Below, one piece after another: positions 46,916 through 58,800 of a DNA stretch of 64,000 bases. The first letter of the stretch is position 1. Every line of letters begins with the position of its first letter. The translations under genes were made by a program, and so were the position numbers. The DNA is from Viscum album (taxonomy: Eukaryota; Streptophyta; Magnoliopsida; Santalales; Viscaceae), in NCBI GenBank assembly GCA_963277665.1, contig OY728125.1, forward strand, positions 1,712,518,889-1,712,582,888, in the 5' to 3' direction. Below the pieces are notes generated by a model, which saw nothing but the letters and a program-made list of their open reading frames with translations, had not been told where the DNA came from and did not search any database.

Positions 46916-47824
46916 TCAAGGAGAAACCTTGAGAAAAACATGATCACCTACCTCGAATAATAGATCCTTCCTCCGGTTATCCGCATAACTCTTCTGTCTG
47001 CTCTGAGCTGTTCCCATGTGCTTCTGAATCAACTGAACTTTTTCTGCCATCTCTTCTACCAATTCTGGTCCCATCAGCTTCCTTTCACCCACTTCATCCC
47101 AAAATGCTGGAGTTCGACACCGCTTCCCATATAATGCCTCAAATGGTGCCATCTGTATACTGGAATGAAAACTATTATTATAAGAAAACTCAACCAAAGA
47201 ATGATGGTGGTCCCAACTTCCCTGATAATCCATAGAACAAGCTCGTAACATATCCTCCAATGTCTGAATTGTTCGTTCTGACTGCCCATCTGATTGAGGA
47301 TGAAAATCTGTACTAAAATTTAATTCAGTACCCAACGACTTCTGAAGGACTTTCCAAAAGTTAGATGTGAACCTAGGATCATGATCAGATACAATGGAGA
47401 GAGGAACTCCATGTAACCTGACTATCTCTTTAAGATACAAACAGGAAAGTTGATCTAGAGAGAAAGTATCTCGTATAGAAAGGAAATGAGCAGATTTGGT
47501 CAAGCGATCAACAATTACCTAGATTGCATTATTACCTCGAGATGTCCTCGGTAATCCCACAACAAAGTCCATGGATATGTTTTCCCATTTCCACTCTGGC
47601 ACTGGTAAAGGCTAAAGCATCCCTTTCAGTAACTACCGCTCTGCTTTAACCTGTTGACATGTCAAACACTTCACAGTAAAATCAGCAATATCTCTTTTCA
47701 TTCCATCCCACCAGTAATACTCCCGCAGATCTCTGTACATCTTAGTACTACCAGGATGAACTGAAAACGGGGAACTATGAGCCTCACATAACAACTCATT
47801 CTTCAATTGTGAATCACAAGGCAC
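46916..47824 (-). pseudogene. pol: Integrase catalytic part (DD35E)
   Basis: HHCC domain complete: EAHSSPFSVHPGSTKMYRDL and FTVKCLTCQQVKAE (47780-47640). First Asp in [11 protein letters not shown] (near 47570), second in SDHDPRFTSNFW (near 47385), Glu in DGQSERTIQTLEDML (near 47280). Target-capture sequence SFHSSIQMAPFEALYGKRCR follows. Stops near 47630, 47605 and 47521 are at Gln or Trp positions, compatible with single C-to-T or G-to-A changes. It shares a frame with the chromodomain, and is the best preserved enzyme in the window. Confidence 0.9.
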
Positions 47825-47990
47825 TCATAACCTCTTCTCAAACCTCAAAACACAAACAAAAACTTATCCAAGAACTCATGGAAAATTTTATTCATAAGGT
47901 CCATCAATACATCAGGTGCATTGGTTAACCCAAAAGGCATAACTACAAATTCATAATGGCCTAGTACGGAACGCAGTCTTCGGAACGTCT
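47825..47990 (-). pseudogene. pol: Residual scrap of reverse transcriptase
   Basis: [16 protein letters not shown] and the following [19 protein letters not shown] (about 47970-47860) are the RT palm just before the YVDD box. The catalytic Asp pair is absent, and sequence passes directly to the linker before the integrase zinc domain. The upstream side joins the post-zinc-knuckle region. It lies in a different frame from both neighbours, so both joins look like deletion junctions. Confidence 0.85.
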
Positions 47991-49188
47991 ACTTCTTTTA
48001 CTTTCAACTGATGGTACCCCGACCTCTAGTAAATCTTTGAAAAATACTGAGCTCCCTGGAGCTGATACCACTTCCATCGATGGCCCAACATCTACTGAAG
48101 TTGTTGCAAAGGATTTTACCACCCCTTTCTGCTTGTAGTCTGGCTGCATTCCCCCAGTTGAGTTCTTCGTTGGACACTCGTTTGCATAATGACCCATTTC
48201 ATTACACTTAAAACATCTTACCGTTGGCTTTTCATTTCCTGCTTGATCATCCTCCTTAAAATTACGTGCAATATGACTAGACTTACCACACCGAAAGCAC
48301 TTACCAGACTTGGATAAAAATTCTCCAGGATGCATTTTACCACACTTCTCACAGGATGGATATTTGGTTTTCTTACCTCCTTTCTTCTTTGATGAATTCT
48401 TCCCCTTTTCCTGCCAATTAGACCTCTTATTCTGTTGTTTCTCATAGAACACCTGATCATCGGCAAACTCCATTTCCACCTTCTCCGCACATCAAACAAG
48501 TTTTTCATAACTTTTGAACTCACGAGAAGCTAAAGCCCTTCGATACATTGGCTTTAACCCTGAGTAAAAATGGTTTATTTTACTATCAAGATCTCGTATG
48601 AAGTTTGGAGCATACCTTGCCAATCGAGTGAACTTTTCTTCATAAGCAGCCACTGAATCATCCTCCTTCCTCAATTCTAGGAACTGTTTTTCCATCCTAA
48701 GATGAACCACCTTAGGAAAATATTTCTCAAGAAACATACCTTTGAATTCGTCCCAGTGAAGATCCTCAATCTCATCACTATCCCATATATTTTTCACCAT
48801 CGACCACCACTGAGCAGCTTCACCTTCAAAACGGTAAACAGAAAGACTAACCTTTTGATGTTCTTAACACCCCATGACATCAAAAATCTTATCCAGTGCT
48901 TTAATCCACCCTTCAGCTTGCACAGGGTCAGATGATTCTCTGAATGATGGGGGGATGTTGCCTCATGAAATGTTCCACCACTGACATGTTCCTCTGCGGT
49001 TGATCTGGCTGATCTTGTGCATGGATACCACCACCATTTATAGCCTGAGTCAACTGTGCCATCATTGCAACAAACTGTTCAGTTCTGATTCTGACCATCT
49101 CAGGTTGCTGATTTGGAAGGTTATCTTCCTCCTGATGTCGTCCCAACATAGCTGCTTTGTTTCCTCTGTGGAAAACCATTCTGAACAC
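47991..49188 (-). pseudogene. gag: gag with zinc knuckles
   Basis: N-terminal MVRIRTEQFVAMMAQLTQAI (near 49090), then VYRFEGEAAQWWSMVKNIWD (near 48830) and WDEFKGMFLEKYFPKVVHLR, the Retrotrans_gag core, and CEKCGKMHPGEF. Zinc knuckle 1, CFRCGKSSHIARNF, has lost its last Cys; knuckle 2, CFKCNEMGHYANEC, is complete. A frameshift lies between 48928 and 48850, a stop near 48490. The tail past the knuckles (about 48120-48000) is the start of the linker to protease, whose active site is not found. Confidence 0.87.
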
Positions 49189-49287
49189 AGAAATATCTTA
49201 GTCGAAGCAACATGGTAATCCGTAAATGCTATATCATTTCAATCATATTATAATTTGACACTTTTCTAACTCCTAAAGTTGTCTAAA

Positions 49288-49303
49288 CCGACCACTGATA
49301 CCA
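49288..49303 (-). other. Primer-binding site, initiator-Met type
   Basis: Minus-strand TGGTATCAGTGGTCGG begins two bases after the 5' LTR ends. Its first nine bases match TGGTATCAGAGC, the site complementary to plant initiator tRNA-Met used by most chromoviruses. Confidence 0.8.
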
Positions 49304-50761
49304 ACTATAAGGCCCCGACCATAAACCTTACTTAATATTGAATTAAATGAATAATTCACGTTGAGGATCTTTTCAAGTTTAGAGTTTTAGAGAATTAGAA
49401 CATAACTATTACATCTCAAAAGATTACAAAGTAGTCACTTCTACTAAGTTTCCATAATAATAAAAACTCTTAAAAGAAACGTGTCTAGTTCCATGTTTTA
49501 TATAGCATGACATTCCCTTGATCCCATCCTTGACCTTATTCCAAATTAATTCCTATGAAAACATTTCAAAAAAACTTGGGGTGAGCATAAAAAGCTCAGT
49601 AAGGGATACAGAAAAAATGAAAACTATTAGTTTTTCAAACATCAAGTAAACCATATATACTCTATCAAAGTAATACCTTCACCTTCATGAAGTAGTAAAA
49701 ACTCTTCACTGAATAACTTATCATTACTTACCTTTTTGTAACCAAAGGATTACCATAAAACCCATAAAAAGAGCACATAACATATATAAAGGTAACTTGG
49801 GACATAAACATACTTAAGTGGAATAACCATACAGTCGACTTCCACACATATCACTTAATGGAATAGCCATACGGCCAATTTCCATACATACTTAATGGAA
49901 TAGCCATACGGCCAACTTCCATACCCAATGCATTGAAGGTTATAACATAACCACCCGTCCTGGTATTCACGGCACCACCCGTCATATGGTTTATAACATA
50001 ACCACCCGTTAAAATGTCCAAGTACCAATATAAAATCATAAAACATAAAACCAATATAAAGGAATGATAACATTTCCACATTTCAATCACAATATATCAT
50101 AAATATATTGACATAATAGAATCATTTTTCAAAACCATTTTCAATACCAAAATACATAAAATAGTATATGGTATTTATTTTATTCTAAAAACATTACGGC
50201 TTGTTGAGAAAGCCAAAGACCAAATAATACTCGCGGTGGCGGAAAAGGTCATTGTCGCCGCGTACGTTAAAAGAAACATTCCTTTTTGTCGTTTTGTAAA
50301 ACGCTTCATAGAAAAAGATTCCTTTTGTATAAAAGTAAAAGTCAAAGGGGTTTATACACCGTATAAAAGAAAGTTGTGTATAAAACGAACTATGCCTCAA
50401 TGAAAGGAGATTGAGACGAAGTCCCTTACCTCGGGTCTGACTTGACTCGATCGTTCTTTAACGTCCTGAATAATAAACTTGAGTTAATTTATACTTGATT
50501 AAGAACATTTTTAAAGTTCATTATTCCTTTTATATCACTTATTGCCATGTTATAAAAATTATGTAACCGTTTACGTTAATGATGTTTGTTTTTTCAATAT
50601 TTGGTTCTTAAGTCGAAAGTGGACTTCTTAAAATTACATGTTGTTCGTGTGGTCAAAGGTTCTTTATATCCAGAATGAAATTCCCGATTTGGATATAATA
50701 TGTATCATATATATCCAGCATATTCATGTATTTATAATATTACATAATCATTTAGAGGTTA

Positions 50762-50825
50762 GAAATGAAATGCACCGTTCATGGAGACGGTAAGTCGTAT
50801 GTACGCATAACGCTACTTTCATTTA
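50762..50825 (-). repeat. 65-nt hairpin 1 in 5' LTR
   Basis: Copy of 43878-43942; the inner arm has lost one G (GCATAACGC for GCATGAACGC) and the loop palindrome has one change. Confidence 0.7.
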
Positions 50826-50968
50826 TTTGTCATATTAATGGAATTAAAACTAAATGAGAGTTATGTATATTTTAATTCCATAATTATATTCATCATTTAG
50901 ATATATCATTAATTATATATATCCATTATATACATTTACTTTTAATAGTACATTACATTTGGAGATAA

Positions 50969-51033
50969 TAAATGAAATGCACCGTTCATGGAGACGGTAA
51001 GCCGTACGTACGCATGAACGCTACTTTCATTTC
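50969..51033 (-). repeat. 65-nt hairpin 2 in 5' LTR
   Basis: Copy of 44086-44150 with inner arms and CGTACGTACG loop intact; one arm end has a G-to-T change. About 207 bases from hairpin 1. Confidence 0.72.
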
Positions 51034-51734
51034 TATCTCATACTGTAATGGAAAGAAATAATAATGATATAGAGGTATATTATAATTCCATTATAACATC
51101 ATATATAATAACTTTAAATCCATCCTTTACACGTCCCACATATGGCATTAACGAGTCACATCACTTTGAGGGGGCGGTAGTCCGCACTTTCTTAAATGAA
51201 GATATCGTGTTTACCAATAATGGAAACCATAAAGGTATGCCAAAAATGAAAAATAAAGAAGCTTAAAGAAAACATAAACATATTATATATCATATATAAA
51301 AATTTTGACATCATAATGGCCACCTTTGAAGGTGTTAAATGAGTATTGAACAATCATCGTTTCGGGAGGCAGAATTTCGCCATCCACGGAAACCGTATGT
51401 TCTTTAACCATTTGATGTAGTTGTGTGAGAGTGTAGCTCGAATGAATCTTATAACAACATCATAGTATATTGAAGATACTGGTGTTGTTATAAAAGAAGT
51501 AAATAAAAAGAGTTTAGAGGGTTGGAGAAGCAAAATAAAACAAATGAACACGAGAGAATGAATTACCTTTAAAAGTGTAACTCCCTTTTGATTTGAGCCT
51601 AAAGGCTTCCTTTGAAAGGATTCTGCCCAAAGGTAATCCTCTAGGATGAGGAGAGGGATGTGGAAAGAGTAATTGGGTAGGGTTTGGCCGAGCCAAAGGT
51701 TTGAGGAGTGTGTGTAAGGTGGTAGAGGTGGGGG

Positions 51735-51743
51735 CATTTTATA
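51735..51743 (-). promoter_or_regulatory. TATA box of 5' LTR (42-53 kb element)
   Basis: Minus-strand TATAAAATGCCCCC, aligned with TATAAAAGGCCCCC in the other LTR. This copy would have driven genomic transcription. Confidence 0.6.
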
Positions 51744-53371
51744 AGAGGAGTGGAGGGACACTTTTGGAAAGTAAAGAAATATTACTTTATTTGAAAAGGT
51801 GTTTCGGTTTTAAAAGGTCCCACATTGATATAATTCGTGGATAAGGTGACAAGGGTTCGAAATCCACTCATCCAATTGGTTTTGGACATGTGTAGTTCAT
51901 AGATTTTACATTATCTTTCCATTTTATTTAATTCGTCAAATAATGATGACATCGCTGCATCATTACTATGTCATAAATAATTAACTTTATTTAATGTCTA
52001 AAAATTATAAAAAAAATACTACGATGTAGGAAATATTTTTATCTTTCCAATGACTATATATAATAAAAAATATGATCTTTATAACTCCATGTAAAAATTG
52101 TTTTCGTAAAACATATTATGTTTGTGACATTTTTACTTTTACATTAAATAAAATGTTATTTATGTCATTTCCCAACCAAAGTGGCTCCATGGGGTCCCCA
52201 AGTTGACCCATGGATTGTCTTGGTCGGCCATGACACAACCAATGAGGGTAGGACATGTGTCAAGCTCATATCAGTTTATTAATGCATTATTTTTACCTTA
52301 AACTACACTAATTACCACTAATCGCGATTAAAAACTTAATAAGTTACTATTCACCAAAAAATTATTTTAATCACATTGAACCACATTTTACTTCTTAATG
52401 ACAACCATGTATTTCGGATTTTTGAAAATCAAAACACAATGATGGCAAAATTTCATTTAAACGGAAAATCAGTTGTTATAAGTACCACTTAGTGGTTTTA
52501 CTATTCATCAAAAATTGAAGTTTTTCAGAAAATTACAAAAAATTCACCCTAAGCTATATTTGATATTACGAATTCAAAAATGAAGTCTATTTTACAAAAT
52601 TAAAAACATATAAGTCACATTAATTAATTTAATAATTAATTCCCGCTGTCAGAGCAAATAGCGTGTTTTTATGAAACAATAAGTATCAAAAGATTGACAC
52701 TAGTTTCAGTCCGATTTCAAAGTGAAATTAATTCCAATGACCACTATTGGATTTAATGGTAAAAATATTTTTTAATTTCACTTTAAAACCAATTCAAACG
52801 ATAATCTAATCATATAAATAAATTAGATTAAAAAGAGGTTTTGAATTAAAATACAACATTTTACACTATTCATAAAAAAATGAACTTTATCAAAAAGGTA
52901 CCAAAAATTTACACAAAGTAAATTTTGATGTCCTGATTCTATAGAAGAGTTATATTTGGTCCAATATAATATATAAGATCGATCAAAACTATATTTAATG
53001 ACGGTTCTCCGTCAAAAGGTGATAAGTGGACCATTCGTGAAAATTAGGGTATAAATGCCTAAAATTGAACTCTTTCCGTATTTTAAGCCTTTACCTTTTA
53101 TTGGGTAAATGTAAAAACATTTAAAAACATATATAATCATATTTTAGTTATTTCTATCCATTCCCGCCAGTACAACGGCTACTCATTAACTAACATTTAA
53201 AATAATATTATTTTATAACTTGTGTGCAACGTAAGTTTTCAAAGAAACTCATCGTTGCGTACCGAGTACGCTATCGAACGTAGAAACCCCTTTTAATTAA
53301 AATTACTATTTAATTCGTAAATATTAATAAATATGAAAATTCTTTATTCTTTATTTACCTGGGATGTTACA

Positions 53372-53376
53372 TTCCT
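53372..53376. repeat. Target-site duplication TTCCT (right, imperfect)
   Basis: Pairs with TTCCA at 42417-42421. Confidence 0.6.
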
Positions 53377-56300
53377 ATTTAATTCATCAACATTTATGCA
53401 TGATGGATAATATTCATAAAATGAAGCCATCCTTCTTATTTCATTTGATTGATTATTTAATTTAATTTTATATAAAATAAGTGATTAATTACTGAGTTTT
53501 TCATTCCTAATCATTGAATTTTTATGATTTTCATCCAATAACATTCCTATATGAACACTCTATATTAACTTCTAGTTATTAAATAGTAATCTCATAGATT
53601 TTATAGATAAATATATTGGGGAAATAATTTACTAAATTGTATACACTTTATCATTATAGTTTAAATACCATATGCTTTATTTTCTTGATCGATGGTTAAT
53701 TACCTTGAATGTTTGTAAACATATATATATAACAATTTATTTTTCAGGGGATTATCATGATATGATTATTTATTTAATTATGTTTATTTATTTATGTGAT
53801 TTAATTTAAATGGGATATGAATCCAATTCCCATTCCATTGGTCCTTATGATGTGATAAATTAGAACCATTTTCATTCCATGAGTTATTTATATTATCATA
53901 AATTATTTATATCATACCGAACATATAAGTATTGATTAATGACTAGTGGGGTCCCATATCACCCTCCAATGAATTTATTTAATTTTTGTGTTCCATGATA
54001 AATTTATACAAGGGAATAATTTAGTTTCTGGTAATTATGTTTTCATGGGTGGGACTTATAAATATGATTATTCCCTATTATAATATTTTTGACCCATTTA
54101 CATACTTGTTTGTATCACTATGTTATGAAATCAAGACTCTTGTTTATTAACTCATATTTCGGCATAATATTGAATCATTTCTTATGTTATGTTCTAGGAC
54201 ACATTTTTTATGATCTATGAGATTTTGGGAATTATTTTATTATGTATATTGATTATACTCATATGATAATATTATTATCACTTATGATCATTGATCATTA
54301 TCATGATTGTTAACACATACTTGGAATTTCACATCCCCCTTTCTTATGTTTCCATTTCCCAATTTTATAAAAAAGTATTATATATTTTGTTAATAGAATA
54401 TTTTTTATGTTGAGAATTTGTTAGATAAGTTGAGTACTTTTTAATGATGAATCAATTTCATATATATTCTTTAAATTTCAATAAGTTGAAAAATAAATGA
54501 GTTTTGTTAGCTATTTTTTAAACTAATTAAGTAAATCTGTTAAAATAAAAGATCATTGGAATTTATTATAATGTAATATTTTGTTTTATTCATTTAATTG
54601 AGTTGGTCACATTCGTGGGGCATCATAGTGTGTGTCTTTTAAAGGCATTCAAAACAAAATCGGGTTTAACACTGATTGAAACTATTTCTAAAAATTATAA
54701 AAGGGTTATCTATAAGAGGGATGTGGGTGCGGTATAATACTAGGTTGGGTATGTAACTGGGATAGAATGTGTTCGTAGAAAAGAATAATGGGTTTATTTT
54801 ATTAATTAGTTAGACTTATTATGATTATAATTACATTATTATTATAAATTATGTTTGTGTGTAATTTTTTATACTGTGGATTAGGAGGATATAATACTAA
54901 CATATTAACACATATGAAGTCAATTACTATAATTGACATATATTAAATATGGGTCTACAAATAACTAAAAGTAAAACTATACACACATGTGGATACAATG
55001 TACTCAGAGAGACACCAACCCATGACCTTCATTGGACCCCTCAAATTTTTGGGCAACTCACTTGTCATGGTTTGTTATATGATCATTTTTCTGAAAACAT
55101 GGAAAATATACAACATTAGAGCCCGAATTATTGAATGATAGTTTTATGGAAAATAATGATACGAAAAACAGATTTTTTTTATAGATCAAGATGGGATCAT
55201 TGGCAGTTGACAACATTGTTTCGAAATGTTCATGGCTTGTTCCATGGATTCTCTACATAGAATGGATAGATTGGAACTAGTGTATATATTTCATTCAGAT
55301 AATGATTTCAAACATCTACGTGGATGGAAGCATGGTGGATGATGCCTTTTTGTTGCTAGTTTTCAAAAAAATGTATCTTATTTATACCCTAAATTTATTT
55401 CATTGGTTATTAATTACCAGCAATCCACTCGCTACTACGGATTCTAAAATTTTCATTTCTTCCTTTAATAAATTCTAAACAAAAAACCTCATTATGAATT
55501 TAGAGTTGTTACTTATAGAAAAACTCAATAATAATAGTAATATTTATCATTTCTAAAAAAGTGATGATAAAATGACAACCTTTACCAACGATTTTTTTAT
55601 TGTGAATAAGGTTCCCATTTAGGATTTCGTTATTTACTAATGATAAAAGGTACCATATATAAATGAATTTTTCTATAAAATTATATATATTCCTTAATAT
55701 TATTTATATTAAAATATAAATATATAATTTATTTATACTTTTAATTATTTATATTTTAGTTTTGATTATATTTAAATTAAAATTATAAAATTTACAATAA
55801 ATATATATTCATATAAAAATTTATATATTTTTATTGAAATTTTAATTTCTATTATTATATTTATATTATATTTTGTAATATATATATACAATAATGTGCA
55901 TGTGTGTGCTTAGATATATATCTAAATATATTAACACACACAATATATATATATATGTTTTAAAAATATAATAAAAATATATAAATAAATTTGAATATAT
56001 ATTAAATGATATTCATATTTTAAATTAAATATATATTTATATTCTTATTACATAATTTATAATATACATGTATTTATAATTATATTTTTTTTCAAAGACA
56101 TATATATTTTGAGAGGATGATGATGTTAATGTGGGATATAGAAAACTCTAAAGGATATTTTTTATTGTAATTATGATTTCTTTATTCCATTTCATGGTCA
56201 AGGGAATTTTTAGATAATTATATGAACATTTTCGTGGAATATAACAGAGTTATCTCAGGTAGTGTCAATTTTAATATTTCAATTCTTGAACAAGATAAAA

Positions 56301-58130
56301 ATTCAAGGTGGGTGGACCCTTAACACTTTGGAATACTAGATGGCCTAAAGAGAGTTTTATTTTCTTAGCTGTTTGGGGACTATCAACAGTCATTAATGAA
56401 TCCAAATTTTTAGAATCCTTATTTAGGTATTGGGATTTGGTGGGATTCGATTCATGGTGTGATGAATAATAATTTTTTTGATCGTGTAGTTAGGTTTCGA
56501 GCTCATAATATTATAAAGAAGGGGGATACTACCTTTATGGAATCCACTAATAGAATTTTTCTAATTAGATTGATTATTATAATTATTACATCATTAATGA
56601 GTCATATTTTAAAACTAATCACGATGGATGAATATTTCTATAATAATAATATGTGTATTTAAGAAATATATGGAATTTATGGATGGAGAACGATATCCTT
56701 ATAAAATAAATATTATATCATTTTCTTCCCTTATATGGCTTTGAAATCCAAACCACATGGCTTCATATTTTTCCAAATGAAGCCATGTATTCCCAAAATA
56801 TAGTATTGGGACCCAATTTAAATCCTCTAAATGTGAGTACCATGATGACATAAATTTTCATTAAAATTAAGAGGTTGAGATTGTTTTTTATAAAACATAA
56901 AATTCAATGGGAAATTATATCAATATTTTGGGTACAAAAATTTATAGATTAGTTAACTAAAATAGGTAGATTTGTTCAATTTTTACATTCATTAGTTGAA
57001 GTTAAACATATTTTCCCCCTATCAAAACTATCACCTTAAATTTTTGTTTTTACCAAATTGATTTATGAATTGAATATGAAAATGATTCCAAGATTAAATT
57101 TATATTGTTACAATTTTGATCATTCACAAAAAAAATTTTAATAAAAAAATAATTTTATTCAAAATGTTGGGTTAATGATCATATTAGTGATGTAAGATAG
57201 AGGAAAATATTGGATGTGTTAGATGGGTCAAATTTTTAGAAACATATATCGATAATGTATGTGAAAATTGTAACCACTAATAAAATAGATCTAATTTATC
57301 TGTCTTCGGAATGCGTGTTGAGTGAAAATGTAAGAATATATCCTAATTTTAAGATAAACAAATCTTGTTTTGATGCATTTTTAAATATATATCACGTAAT
57401 GTATAGTGGTATTTTAACCCTTAATGGTATCATATATCTAGATGAGGTGATTTAAGCAGAATCGATTATTTAGGATATGCATGTGATCATGTTTATGGTT
57501 AACTAGTTGTCTTGGTGGAGTGATATTGAAATTAAATTAGCTAATATACAGGAAGATTAATAATTATAATAAAATTGGTTGAATTGAATGAAACATTTAT
57601 TTATTTTTCTTTTATCTCTTATATATAAAAAATATATATATAATCGAGATAAGATAAATTAAGTATCCTATCATGGGTTTTTTCTATATAGGGTTATCTA
57701 CAGGGCTTCATTGGAGTGTACCAATTATCTTCTATGTCTTGATGCAAAGTCCAATAAATAATTTTATACACTTATTTAATTTTTATATAATTGCATATAA
57801 TAATGTAGGTAGTTTACACTATGATTTTGTCCAATTTGGCCCTATCAACTATGAAAAATCAGTGGATAACAACGAAAAAGTGATCATGCACTAAATAAAC
57901 CTAGGAGGTATAAATGATTTTGGAATTATGATATGTAATGGACTGTAGAGTAGAATAATTTATTGAAAGGGTTATTCTAAAAAAAACATACATTATAAAT
58001 GGTTCAATCCAAAGGGCCGTAATATATTACAAAGGGGCTATCATATGTAAGACTATCTCAAAACCTCATTCACAGGTTTATGGTACAAGTGTTTTTCCAT
58101 TATATTGTCATCTCAATGTGTTTTATAATA
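53377..58130. other. AT-rich relic DNA
   Basis: No recognisable gene. A mildly GC-richer patch at 54600-54790 (GTGGGGCATCATAGTGTGTG) and short frames at 56459-56662, 57255-57455 and 57673-57894 have no known motif. TA-rich runs at 55680-56080. Confidence 0.35.
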
Positions 58131-58800
58131 TTATTTAAAGAAATTAAAATTTATTTAAAACATATAAATTTATGATAATACACACTTTTAAGGAAATTTA
58201 AATATTTATATTGTTTATATAAATTAATCATGAGGGTCACTTCATTATGCTAGTAATAAAAATATTGACCAACCATATTTTTAATTAATATTCATTATTC
58301 TCATTGTTAATATTTTTCAGTGATCCTCTTATAGAATCGCCATATCTCCATATTAATAGAATATCATACCCTCAAAATGACACAATAAATCATTTAAAAA
58401 GTCACTTATACGTAAATTGATAATTTCTATTATACATCTAGCACTTATTTTCCATTTTATGATCTGTATGGTAGGGGTGATATTCGTCAGTGATTTCAAG
58501 TATATGATGTTTGTTATAGTGATTTTACTATTCAATAATCTGTATATATCATTGTTTTTAATAGTTGTACTCGTCAATATTTATGTGTGATATTTTATTT
58601 TCTCATGAAATGAAAAATTATTTTTATGTTATTTAATTGTATAACATAATAAACATATATTGGGAGGAAAGAGATCCATCATTAAAAGAAGAACCTTTTC
58701 TGATTCATTATATTCTTCCATCTTGTATTGAAATTTCACAAAAAAGATTCATCCAACCTCAAATGGTTCAATATAAATTTGACTCAATTCCTACTACCAC
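58130..58800. repeat. Degenerate direct repeat, copy 1
   Basis: Aligns with 61945-62660 at an offset of 3814-3816 over the first ~550 bases. Landmarks: CATATAAATTTATGATA (58163; 61978), ATATTGACCAAC (58262; 62078), a GGTAGGGGTGATATTCG block near 58470 against AGTAGGGGGTCTTCATG near 62285, and ATTGGGAGG...GAGATCCAT (58659; 62473). Could be LTRs of an old element with a 3-kb interior. Confidence 0.6.

Larger units (their letters stand above)
42422..53371 (-). mobile_element. Tekay-like element with 4-kb LTRs and gutted pol
   Basis: A 10,950-bp minus-strand element. Each LTR is 4066 bp by the boundaries I place, while the interior is only 2818 bp. It has an initiator-Met-type primer site, a polypurine tract, gag with zinc knuckles, a ~120-bp scrap of RT, and integrase with chromodomain. 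Most of protease, RT and RNase H is absent, so it could move only with enzymes from another element. The LTRs are similar along their whole length with scattered substitutions and small indels. Confidence 0.9.
49304..53371 (-). repeat. 5' LTR (about 4066 bp)
   Basis: Partner of 42422-46487; the repeat proper starts at 49306. It has the same order of landmarks: tandem units at 49817-49930, hairpins near 50762-50825 and 50969-51033, TATA box at 51735. It ends (LTR start on minus) TGTAACATCCCA at 53371. Confidence 0.92.
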
